A stretch of DNA of 14,230 nucleotides from Glomus cerebriforme. Taxonomy: Eukaryota; Glomeromycota; Glomeromycetes; Glomerales; Glomeraceae. The DNA is taken from positions 72,095 to 86,324 of the forward strand of contig QKYT01000276.1 of assembly GCA_003550305.1 (NCBI GenBank), written 5' to 3'. Made by a program: the position numbers and the translations under genes. The notes under the pieces are model-generated. The model did not search any database. It was given only the letters and a program-made list of their open reading frames with translations, and was not told the DNA's origin. Shown piece by piece: positions 1-8,214 of the stretch; positions within the stretch are counted from its first letter, which is position 1; each line of letters opens with the position of its first letter.

Positions 1-1408
1 CATTAATATTATATATATGATTATTTTCTAATCTCATAATATTACTTGGATTTTAGCTTTCAGTATTTTTTTAATTGAACTTTAGTTTCATATTTTTCTT
101 TTTTTTTGCAATATAAAATAAAATAATATTATTTTAAATTCTTTTGATTATTATCTTCTAATGAATAATTTACAGCCTTCTTAAAATTATCCATAAGTTT
201 ACCATATTCTATTTTTTTTTTGTATATAGTAATGAACTTCAACTTCCTGGATATTGTTATAATATTTAGAAAAAAAACTTTATATAGTATATTATTATTT
301 TTCTTATACTTTTGAGATAATATTTTAATAAAAAGTTCTTTAGAAATAATATTTAAGCAATTTTATAAATCAATTTTAAACTATTTTGATAGCATTAATA
401 TAATATAAAATAATACATGTAGATTCTCTACCATAAATTTAAATAATGTTTACAAACTATATCATATAAAACTAAGTATATAAATATATACCATTTTTAA
501 GTAAAATTATATATTGATATGATTTGAAAGTTATATAATATACAATTTGTCAAACTTTTATAATTAAATCCTTTAAAACAGAAGCAATTAATGCCTTTAA
601 ATATATTTGCCAAAAGTTATAACAATCTTCAATAATTTTAATCTCTTTCTTATTTTAAATATTAATATCCTAAATTGTATACAATAAGTTAACTAATAAA
701 GATTAAAATTTCTAAATACAAAATAATATAATATTACCATTTGACTGTTAACTTCCACATTATTATTTTTGTTAAACTTACTATACTTACTTAAATAATT
801 ATATATTAATTGATCTTCATTAAATTTAAATACACATTTAATAGATATTTTTTTACATCAATAAAGAACAGATTCACACATTTGATTATGAAGTTTATTA
901 ATAATTCATGATGAAAAATGGGTTTAAATTTTCTTTTTAATATTGCTAAAAAAATGTCTTACAATAAAAAGTTAATGATATGTTAATGACTTATATTTTT
1001 ATGTTATAAAACTTGTATTTAAGGTTTTTTTTTGCATTTAAGCATTATTACATCTAATTATTCTCTTGATTCCTTTATCTTAACTTTTATTCTTTATATT
1101 TAAATAAAATAATTAAGTGAGTTTATGTAAAAGGTATAGTATTTTTGAGGTAAAAGATATTTTTTTATTCAATTGAAGTTATAAGAACTAAAGATAACAG
1201 ATAACTTAAGAAAATTCTCAGGATATTTATACAAAAATGAAATATAATAAAAAGATAATAAATATATAAATATAATAAATACTGTATAATAAGGATAATA
1301 AAAAAAATAAATATATTAAATATTCTAACTATCTTAACTATTACTAATATCACTACTATTATTAAAATTATCGTGATCATAAAAATTACAATTATAGAGT
1401 AGCACAGT
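1..1408. other. AT-rich gene-free stretch
   Basis: I see no gene here. The sequence is almost entirely A and T with short homopolymers and TA-rich runs, and stops are dense in all frames. One 71-codon minus-strand frame near 1165-1380 is Ile/Leu/Phe/Tyr-rich because the DNA is AT-rich; it has no recognisable domain. No inverted repeat or terminus motif is convincing before the foldback that starts at 1409. Confidence 0.7.
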
Positions 1409-1889
1409 CACTGGTCAAAAACTGATTTATCTTACAGATATCTTACAGATATCTTATAAATATCAGGTACCCAAAATGCAAAAAATTTGCTATATATCAG
1501 GTATCCAATATATATACTATAGAATTAAAAAATACAATTTATTAATTATCTTGCTATCCAGTAATCATAAAATGATGAAATATAGTTCATTCGATTTGCT
1601 TCACTGAGACGTATTGAATGGTACTAATTTTGCATTTCTAGGTGCATCTATCATACTTAAAAATGCAAAATTAGTACCATTTGATATGTCTCAGTGAGAC
1701 AAATTGAATGANCTATATTTCATCTTTTTATGATCACTGGATAGTGAGATAATTAATAAATTGTATTTTTTAATTCTATAGTATACATATTGGGTATCTG
1801 ATGTATAGCAGATTTTCTGCATTTTGGGTACCCGATATTTATAAAATATCTGTAAAATATCTGTAAGATAGATCAGTTTTTGACCAGTG
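1409..1889. mobile_element. Foldback element, CACTG ends, AGT target duplication
   Basis: Two arms of 229 bases each (1409-1637 and 1661-1889) are inverted copies of each other around a 23-base loop (1638-1660). The outermost 18 bases, CACTGGTCAAAAACTGAT, are identical in both arms, and similarity continues with few differences to the loop. Flanks read AGT on both sides (1406-1408 and 1890-1892), which fits a 3-base target site duplication. CACT(A/G) ends with a 3-base duplication are the hallmark of the CACTA (CMC) superfamily, so I infer a non-autonomous foldback derivative of it. There is no coding capacity. One ambiguous base (N) lies at 1712. The classification is inference; the palindrome itself is seen directly. 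Confidence 0.85.
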
Positions 1890-1892
1890 AGT

Positions 1893-2489
1893 ATAGTATA
1901 GTAATTAGATGCAGTAGATCTTTACATTAACAGTATTTACTAGATATCAGTTATACTTAAACTAGCTATAACTTCTTTATGAATAATTGCATTAATTGAT
2001 TTAATATGCTATATTGATTGCATATTAGCAGTAAATATTTTATTTATAAATACATAAAGTGATTGATATATTGAATAAATAAGATTTTGCAAATAATCAA
2101 ATGTATTAGGATACTTTTCAAATAAATTTTAGAAGTTTTATTCAAAAATATTAACTGATAAAGAATTTTAAACTTTTAAAAATTATGAATAAAATTTTTA
2201 AAGTTGGCAAGTCCAAGTTTTGATCTAAATCATTTTAGCAAATTTTGGATAAATACCAATACAATACATATGATATATTTTTTTGTATATATTTTGACAT
2301 GCAGTATTTATTATATGATCTATATCAGTAATTCAGAATTAGTTACATCCAATATTTGCTATAAAATCTATTTATAACTTTCTTATATTTCATTATTTAA
2401 AAATACCTAAGTTTCTAAACATGATTTACCTTCATTATCAATAAGAATAAATAATGATTATGGATAATTAGATTTATTAGTTTTTGAAG
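1893..2489. other. AT-rich gene-free stretch
   Basis: This is low-complexity AT-rich sequence with no open frame of note, no clear inverted repeats and no terminator or RNA gene I can identify. It separates the foldback element from the pogo/Tc1-like terminus at 2490. Confidence 0.6.
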
Positions 2490-2513
2490 TACAGTCGTTT
2501 CCCTCTATAATTA
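2490..2513 (+). repeat. Left end of a pogo/Tc1-like element (candidate)
   Basis: The motif TACAGTCGTTTCCCTC resembles Tc1/pogo termini, which begin CAGT after a TA target dinucleotide. The reverse complement of 8118-8138 begins TACAGTTATTCCTCTTTA and matches it at about 16 of 21 positions. If the two are partners, they bracket a shell into which later elements inserted. The match is modest and could instead reflect two unrelated solo ends of one family. Confidence 0.45.
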
Positions 2514-3183
2514 TATCTTTTGGGATTACTAAACACTGTGATTATAGTGAGATATTCTTATAAAAAGGATTTTTGTTATATAATCACATATATAATAAAT
2601 TTTCATATTGGTGTAATTATATTAAAAAGTTTCTTACTAAAAATAGCTAAAAATAATTATTATAATAAAATATTTTCCTTTCTTCCACCCATCATCCTTA
2701 GCTTTATTATATAGTTTTTTAGATTATGTGAACATGTAATCTTTATTATATAGCCATGTAAAAAAAATTACACAAATATAAAATGTTTATTTCAGTTATG
2801 TACACAAATATGTAATAAAATTATACAACTATAAATAATTTTATTATGTGTTATATAAAGCCATATAAATTTATTTTAGTCACATATACAAATATATAAA
2901 AAGAATTACACAAGACTTTTTACGTGTTTATGTGTTATTTTTATTTATGCTTCTTAATTAAAGTAAATTAAGAAGTAAATATAATTCTAAAAAAGGTATC
3001 AAATTGTTAAAATACTTATATTAAATTTTTATAATTTTATATGAATTTGCTAAACTAAATTATAAGTTATATATAGTATATAATATCTGAAGTTCTATTT
3101 AATTACATGATGTGACTATAAAAAGGAAAATTTTTATATGTTAACTATTATATTAGAACTAATAATTGCTATAATAGTGACTA
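2490..3183. other. Decayed AT-rich repeat DNA left of the RAG1-like element
   Basis: No gene is supported. The stretch holds an imperfect duplication with a period of about 84 bases (around 2787-2835 against 2871-2920, sharing TTATTT(C/T)AGT and ACAAATAT motifs). It also has a perfect 10-base hairpin stem at 2950-2975 (CTTCTTAATT, six-base loop) and two GTGACTA motifs near 3112 and 3177. The 64-codon frame at 2520-2714 looks like chance. Confidence 0.5.
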
Positions 3184-3203
3184 CATATTTACCGATCTAC
3201 AGA
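3184..3203 (+). repeat. Left terminal inverted repeat of the RAG1-like element
   Basis: This pairs with 6853-6872 (18 of 20 bases), with the core ACCGATCT(A/G)CAGA. A second stretch of similarity, TTGTATCA, lies further in on both sides (near 3237-3244 and 6836-6843). The true outermost base is uncertain. Confidence 0.7.
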
Positions 3204-3264
3204 TTTTAACCACAAAATTTAATCCAAAAATGGTCAATTGTATCACAAAAACACCTGATTTGTG

Positions 3265-3483
3265 ATGTCACTAATTGTTACATTACCTCAAATGATCATT
3301 AGAAACCACCAAAAAATAACAAAATTAAGAGCAAAACCCATCTCTTTTTTCACAAACCCATCTGTTTTTTCAGGTGAGAAATACACGTCACTGGAAATAA
3401 AATATAGCAAAAATAATATTCTACTATTTACTCAGTTTTTATTTTTTTATTTTAGGTTTTAAAAAGCTGAATTATAGTAATAT
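3265..3483 (+). other. Possible 5' exon and intron of the zinc-finger gene (weak)
   Basis: An ATG at 3265 opens a 36-codon frame up to 3373. It is followed at 3374 by GTGAGA and, 82 bases on, by a pyrimidine-rich TTTTAG ending at 3455. That would be a GT-AG intron of the same size as the others in this window. After joining, the frame stays open for another 36 codons or so to 3566, but it is not the frame of the zinc finger that follows. Either there is a later frameshift or this is not a real exon. Confidence 0.3.
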
Positions 3484-4161
3484 ATGCCTTCAGCAACGCT
3501 TCCTTAATCTAATAACTCCACCTGCTCCACCTGCAAAAAAGAATTCAAGAACTCAAAGGGTTTAGCATAACACTAACAAAATGTACAAAGATATAATAAA
3601 CGTCATCAGGAACTTGATGAATTACTAGTTAATACTGTTGCTAAATTTAAACAAATTTTAGTTGCAGAAATACACAAAAAGTTACCTTTAAACTTTAAGT
3701 CTATGGGAAAGAAATTATTTTCTATAATATGTTCTGAAAGTGTTTTTTTTTCTATTTTTGCTGGTAATATTTATTATTATTCCAAGGTGAGGGGAATTTA
3801 TAGATGTATATTTTGAGGTCTTGACGCGTATCAAGTTTTAAGTAAAATTTTAAATTCTGACTAGTGGGGGAAAAAAATTTATTCATAACGTCAATAAACA
3901 TATGTAGTATGTTTGGATCTAATTCCATGGAATATTCCTAGTAATTCACAAAATCAGCCAGAAGAAATAGATCCTTTTGAATAGCTATTACAATCTACAA
4001 CTAAAAAACATAAAACAATTAAAACTAGATGACTATGATTTTTATGTAGAGAAATTTTAATTGAATGGAAAAAAAAAATGTCAAAAGTTAATGGAACTGT
4101 AAATATGATAGGATATATACATTTTAATTTTTATATTGTGCAATTACAAAATGTACAGTAA
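3484..4161 (+). pseudogene. Decayed C2H2-finger ORF convergent with the transposase
   Basis: I do not recognise the family. One frame runs from ATG 3484 to TAA 4159-4161, about 225 codons, with no frameshift but ten in-frame stops (3505, 3568, 3574, 3814, 3862, 3886, 3895, 3982, 4030, 4036). Codons 14-17 read C-S-T-C, followed 12 codons later by His (3571), which is the start of a CX2CX12H zinc finger; the second zinc pair is unclear. Downstream lie a charged RYNKRHQELDELL segment, the motif KKLPLNFKSMGKK, and a Gln/Glu-rich QNQPEEIDP region ahead of a Lys/Arg-rich tail. It sits tail-to-tail with the RAG1-like gene inside the same inverted repeats, so I infer the element's second protein, possibly DNA-binding. 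No Kelch repeats or PHD finger like RAG2 are visible. Most stops lie where Gln, Arg or Trp codons would give a stop by one transition. Confidence 0.6.
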
Positions 4162-4234
4162 AATAGAGTAAAAATAGATTTTTATTGTAAATAAGTAAAA
4201 ATAAAAGAAAAAAATTAAATTAGCATATATAATT

Positions 4235-6582
4235 TTACTTAATGCGAAGTTTTTTGATTTTTTTAGATTCAGGCAATGGGTTATAAGTAAAATAAAGTAT
4301 ACAATTTTCATATTCAATAATTTCTTGTATTGCAAATTTTCTTTTTAATGGGTTTCCTCCATTCTTAAGAGTTTTACGAAAGAATGTTGACACTTGATTA
4401 TGATTTTTTTTCCATAGCGGAACAGGAAAATGCTTTAAGCTCCCATCTTTTATATTTTTCCAAAAGTTCCCATCCATGATATACTAACGTGTAAATATAA
4501 GGAGTGATGTGATTTGGTAAATATAAACCTTGAATAAAAGTTCTTAGATCATTAGGATTTCCTTGTGATAGTGTAAGAAATAAAGATAACCAATCAAGCG
4601 CTTGAATCTTCAACTATCCTAGATCAGTAGTATTATCTCGAATTGCACAGTATATTTGATAAAACTAATCCCAAAGATTTCGAATTAATTGTGCTTGAGA
4701 TGGTTTAAAGAGTAATTTTAAGTTAAAGAATCTTAAAACTTTTTTCTTGTTATCTCTCATAAGAGATGTATATTCCCAATTATGAGATTCTTTGTTTTTC
4801 CAAAAACAGAAAGATACTTTTAATCATTACATTTCTTTTATGATTACTTCTCGCATTAGATCATTAAATAAATCATGTTCTTTGATTTCTACTAGTACCA
4901 ATTCCCATAGTCGATCTGTAATTCGTAGAAAAACATGAAGTTCATCAAAAATTATATGATCGATTGCAATCATATTTATAAGAGGAGGATGGATATGACC
5001 ATTGACATCCTCATATCTTGCTGTGATTTGCTTCATATTTTTCTCAATATGCCAATTTTTGTTTAAATCACCATGTTGATGTTTCAAGCATAAACACCAA
5101 GGACAAAAATACTTAAATGTAGGACCATTTAATCCAAGACATATTGCTAGAAACTTCCAATCAGAACTAAAATACAACTCAAAATTCCACAAAATTCCAG
5201 CCACTTCCAGTCCATTTTCCTTTAATAATCGTAATTCACTAAGAAAAGGATTTAATATAAATTCAAGTGTATTGTAATTTTCAGTCCCTGGGTATAATAT
5301 CGTAGTATAGTGATAATCAGCATGATGGTGATGCTCCTTATGATTTAAAATCATAAATGTTATCATAACATGTTTGATTTTATGTCTCACATTACGCTTA
5401 TCACCAGAAACGCGTAAATGTATAGTCGGGTCTGATAATTTTAATATCTTCTTTTTTTTTAAATGAAGGATAATATAATTGAGAATATCTTTTATACTTC
5501 GGTAAATGCCTATGCCTATTATATCAATAGCTTCTTGAGTAATTTCTGGATTTCTAAATTCTGATTCATCTGATTCCAAAGCTGCTTCTAATTTATCCTT
5601 TTCATTCATATCAACTAATGATATTTTAATTAATTGGTTCATATTATCAATGATTGCAATACATTTATTAGAAACAGAGTTTTTGCATGGTAAATTAGCC
5701 TCCACTGCTACTAATTCTCGATAAGATCATTCTCTGGATATTTGATCTTTGTCAACTGCTTTTACCACAGAATGAAATTGGTGAGTTTTATTAATTTCAT
5801 TCTCAGGCCCATAGTTAACTTGAAAATAATCTGTTTCATTAACAGAAAATTCAACATTTTTCAACATAACTTAATCAGATTGGTGATAAATTCCCTTGAC
5901 ATCATTTTTGAAATTAGATTGTATTTTTGTTGCAAGATTTTTAGCATGTTTTTCAAGTGTTGATGGGATACAGTTAATAGCTGGCTTAATTAAATTTTCT
6001 CTCTTTCTTGATTCACGTGTCTTTTGTACGATATCTAATTGTAATCCAAATAATATAAGACCTGAAATTTTTGCTTTAGTTCCTGACTTTAACGATTAAA
6101 ACAAGTAGTTTAATTAGATGAGGATTCATATAATAAAATACATATTTCAATTAGTAAAATACTTACTCGTTCATATTTAGTTACTGCATTAGTTGCAGAT
6201 TTGGTTGAAGAAATGACGTGTTAAAAATTAGAACCATATTTGATACGATATTGAGGTGCTGCATTAATATAGTTAATTTCACAACAAATAGTTCGTTTCT
6301 TAGCAGCTCAGCCCAAGTTGTTTTTACAATGTAACTATGTGGAATTTTGTATGATTTTCTTTTGAAATTATTACTTTCATTACTAGTTTCCAATGTATAC
6401 TTTTTATTCAACGCAATTCCATTAGGGTAAACACCTTCTTTTATAATAATATAATTAAAACTATGTTTGGTAATTTTATTCATGCATTCACGATATATAA
6501 TATTGTTGTCAAGTGGGTATGTGAAGTCTTCTTCAGTTTGAATCTTATTTTTAACATTTTCTTGATCAGCATTCGATAGCAT
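4235..6582 (-). pseudogene. RAG1/Transib-like DDE transposase, broken
   Basis: A DDE (RNase H-fold) transposase expected to cut and join the element's ends in the nucleus. One frame runs from 6086 down to 4404 with six stops (5871-5873, 5727-5729, 4827-4829, 4824-4826, 4665-4667, 4614-4616). In the 292-codon open part (5705-4830), Asp102 lies in VSGD (5400-5402) and Asp182 in SSDWK (5160-5162), with Cys201 and Cys204 in CPWC. RAG1 has the same spacing (D708, C727, C730). DELH follows (4935-4946), like the DALH of RAG1. Further on are the zinc-ligand position (Tyr at 4491-4493 instead of His), His at 4476-4478 and Glu at 4410-4412, just before an 8-base homopolymer frameshift. The rest, with NHNQV and FFRKT, ends at 4235. 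An 80-base intron (6087-6166) joins an upstream exon with three more stops. The 5' part beyond about 6360 is in another frame, so the true start is unknown. The family call is from memory of RAG1 numbering, not a search. Confidence 0.75.
6087..6166 (-). other. Spliceosomal intron in the RAG1-like gene
   Basis: Read on the minus strand, the intron starts GTAAGT (6166-6161) and ends TTAAAG (at 6087), 80 bases. Removing it joins an exon ending NAVTKYER to one starting SGTKAKISG with no change of frame. The downstream exon then stays in the single frame that carries the catalytic core. The intron itself has stops in that frame (including a TAA right before the acceptor), so it would block translation if retained. 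Confidence 0.6.
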
Positions 6583-6852
6583 TATTTTATGTTAAAAAAA
6601 AGATAATCTTTAGTATGACAAGAAGTATGACATCATTTTGCAGAATTAGACACATATATTCGATTTTTTATTATTATTTGTGTAATATATAGGATATTTC
6701 TACATCTGTGCGCATGTAAACATATTTTTTTAAACTTTAAAATATTAAATATGCTATTTGTTATATTTGTTACAAAATTAATAGTCAATAAGTATTAAGT
6801 AGTAATATTGATGATCATCATACTATCACACCTGGATGATACAACTCTCCAT

Positions 6853-6872
6853 TCTGCAGATCGGTGAATATG
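6853..6872 (-). repeat. Right terminal inverted repeat of the RAG1-like element
   Basis: This is the inverted partner of 3184-3203, differing at two of 20 positions, both transitions. It lies about 270 bases upstream of the presumed 5' end of the minus-strand transposase. Confidence 0.7.
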
Positions 6873-6960
6873 ATAATTGATTTGTGACTACAAAAAGAGG
6901 TATTTTACTATATAAAAATTTGGGATTAAAACTGATATAATTATATAAAGGTTGTATTTA
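6873..6960. other. Short flank between the RAG1-like element and the retroposon
   Basis: It contains TGTGACTACAAAAAGAGG at 6883-6900, closely similar to 3111-3126 and 8114-8127 on the same strand. It ends in AAAGGTTGTATTTA (6947-6960), the probable left target duplication of the next insertion. Confidence 0.45.
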
Positions 6961-7839
6961 AAGAGCCATTCTTTCCCAAAAAATTTTTTCCAAATTTTTT
7001 ACAAAGCAAAAACACAACCTGGAGGCTTCATTCACTATGGTAACAGCCTTCAGGGTCTTAAGAAAAAATGCTCCTCTTGTTATTTAGTGTTTAATAATAT
7101 AGTTTAGGTTGTTTGCGTATTATTATTTTTAAATATACCCACATTTTTCATTTTACAACTCTTGGATAACGACCTTTAACGATATCTCTAGCAGCACTTG
7201 GTATTCTCAGCTGTCTAGTCTTGCACAAGTTTTATCTCTTCAGAATCTGAAAAGGAAAGTAATAGAAATTTTTGTAGGAAAGAGAACGATTTTTCTTAAC
7301 TCTAGCTAGGTTCTTGTGAATGAACTGTTTGGAAGAGTTTGAAAGGGAAGACCTTTTTCTTTTGGAGTGTTGTTTGGTGTTTTTCCTAGTGTACTTTACT
7401 TTAGGTTTTTTGCAGTTAGATATAGTTGTTTTTCCTAATTTTATTTCTTTTATTTTGGTTTGTTTTATTTTATTTTTTGTTTCTTGTTGCAGTCTTTGGT
7501 CATTCGCTGGTATTTTTCATCATGACTCCTGCTGTTGGTGTAAAGTACGCTGCAGTTTTCTTGAGAGATGGGAGGTACTGGAAATAAAGATCGCAAAAAG
7601 GCTGGTTTGGCGTAACTTGTTGATTTTTGGCTCTAAAGGTGTTGATCATTTTAAGGGGGGTGAAAAGCGGTCAGGTGAAATTCCTGGTACGTGAGTTTGG
7701 TCACATGGGGATGATCCCAGTGGAAGAACTGAGGGGTTGCAAAGACGAACTGGCTAGGTCCTTGGACATGTCCAGAGAGTTTCTGATGTGAATGCGAGAG
7801 ATATCCCTTATGATCACCGTACAGACTTCTTGATCACTG

Positions 7840-7893
7840 GTAAGATTAACATCCGGAAGCTCATTTTATTAATTTTTTTTTGGTTTATTTCAG
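7840..7893 (+). other. Candidate intron inside the retroposon-like segment
   Basis: GTAAGATT follows CACTG at 7840, and a long T-rich tract ending in TTTATTTCAG closes at 7893, followed by GTTGGAGGCGCC. The 54 bases have good donor, pyrimidine tract and acceptor. Another strong acceptor-like site, TTTCTTGTTGCAG, ends at 7491. A retained intron would be odd for a retrocopy, so these may be chance or antisense features. Confidence 0.3.
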
Positions 7894-8049
7894 GTTGGAG
7901 GCGCCTTTGACCTTGTGAATTTTGTTCAGCTTCTGCAGAATTTCTGAATAGTGACAGGTCGGCCTCTTTTTGCATAGCGAAGGGTAGTATTTTTAGTTAA
8001 ATTTTCTCTATATGTATTTTATTATTTATAATATTTGCTATAATGTTTA

Positions 8050-8090
8050 AATAAACTTAAAATGCAAGATCGCATCGTTAAAAAAAAAAA
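8050..8090 (+). terminator. Polyadenylation signal and A tract
   Basis: AATAAA at 8050-8055 is followed 25 bases later by eleven A residues (8080-8090). In a genome this marks the 3' end of a retroposed RNA rather than an active terminator. Confidence 0.55.
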
Positions 8091-8114
8091 TAAAAGTTGT
8101 ACTTATATAGGAAA

Positions 8115-8138
8115 TGACTATAAAGAGGAATAACTGTA
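8115..8138 (-). repeat. Right end of a pogo/Tc1-like element (candidate)
   Basis: The bases read TGACTATAAAGAGGAATAACTGTA, ending in ACTG plus a TA dinucleotide. The reverse complement resembles the left end at 2490. If the two are partners, removing the two insertions between them leaves about 0.8 kb of original element, a size typical of a non-autonomous copy. Confidence 0.4.
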
Positions 8139-8214
8139 TTATCATATAAAATAATATCAGAATAATGAGATCACATTATAATCTAATTTTTAGTTATCCA
8201 AAATATATTATATA

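Larger units (their letters stand above)
3184..6872. mobile_element. DNA transposon with RAG1/Transib-like transposase and convergent second gene
   Basis: The bases at 3184-3203 (CATATTTACCGATCTACAGA) and the reverse complement of 6853-6872 match at 18 of 20 positions, with weaker similarity further inward. They bracket about 3.7 kb holding two tail-to-tail reading frames: a plus-strand zinc-finger frame (3484-4161) and a minus-strand transposase (about 6582-4235), only about 73 bases apart at their 3' ends. I infer one DNA transposon. Exact ends and target duplication are unclear: ATAATTG and GTGACTACA occur just outside both ends in direct orientation (3162-3185 and 6873-6892) but with different spacing. 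Transib/RAG elements normally make a 5-base duplication, which I could not establish. Both genes are broken, so this copy is dead. Confidence 0.65.
6961..8091 (+). mobile_element. Poly(A)-tailed retroposon-like insertion
   Basis: This segment is clearly less AT-rich than its surroundings. It ends in an 11-base A run (8080-8090) with AATAAA at 8050-8055, 25 bases upstream, like a reverse-transcribed polyadenylated RNA. Flanking AAAGGTTGTATTTA (6947-6960) and AAAAGTTGTACTTA (8092-8105) match at 12 of 14 positions and fit a target site duplication. A 124-codon plus-strand frame (7320-7694) exists, but its hydrophobic, Cys/Phe-rich front half comes from pyrimidine-rich DNA and I do not recognise it. 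A frame starting MGGTGNKDRKKAGLA near 7570 looks more protein-like but is short. A truncated LINE, a SINE-like composite or a retrocopied host RNA are all possible. Confidence 0.55.

Noticed and set aside
1165..1380. 71-codon minus-strand frame as a membrane peptide
   Set aside because: Its hydrophobic make-up follows directly from AT-only codons; there is no start context, domain or conserved neighbour.
3184..3220. RSS-like heptamer/nonamer (CACAGTG, ACAAAAACC) in the RAG1-like element's ends
   Set aside because: Only loose partial matches (CACCGAT on one side, TACCGAT on the other) with spacing unlike 12 or 23 bases; not enough to claim.
4144..4335. Minus-strand 63-codon frame
   Set aside because: It overlaps the 3' end of the transposase in another frame and is rich in Phe/Ile/Tyr from AT-rich DNA.
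5742..6099. Plus-strand open frames over the transposase exon
   Set aside because: They are shadows: the minus-strand frame of the same DNA reads as continuous transposase sequence with an intron boundary.
3484..6582. Reassigned stop codons (for example TAA/TAG read as Gln) instead of pseudogenes
   Set aside because: All three stop codons occur, at positions suiting Gln, Arg, Trp or Gly, and there are also frameshifts and damaged active-site residues. Decay explains this better than any single recoding.
7320..7694. 124-codon frame as a membrane protein gene
   Set aside because: Its hydrophobic half comes from a T-rich tract resembling a splice polypyrimidine region, and the whole lies inside a poly(A)-tailed insertion with no recognisable domain.
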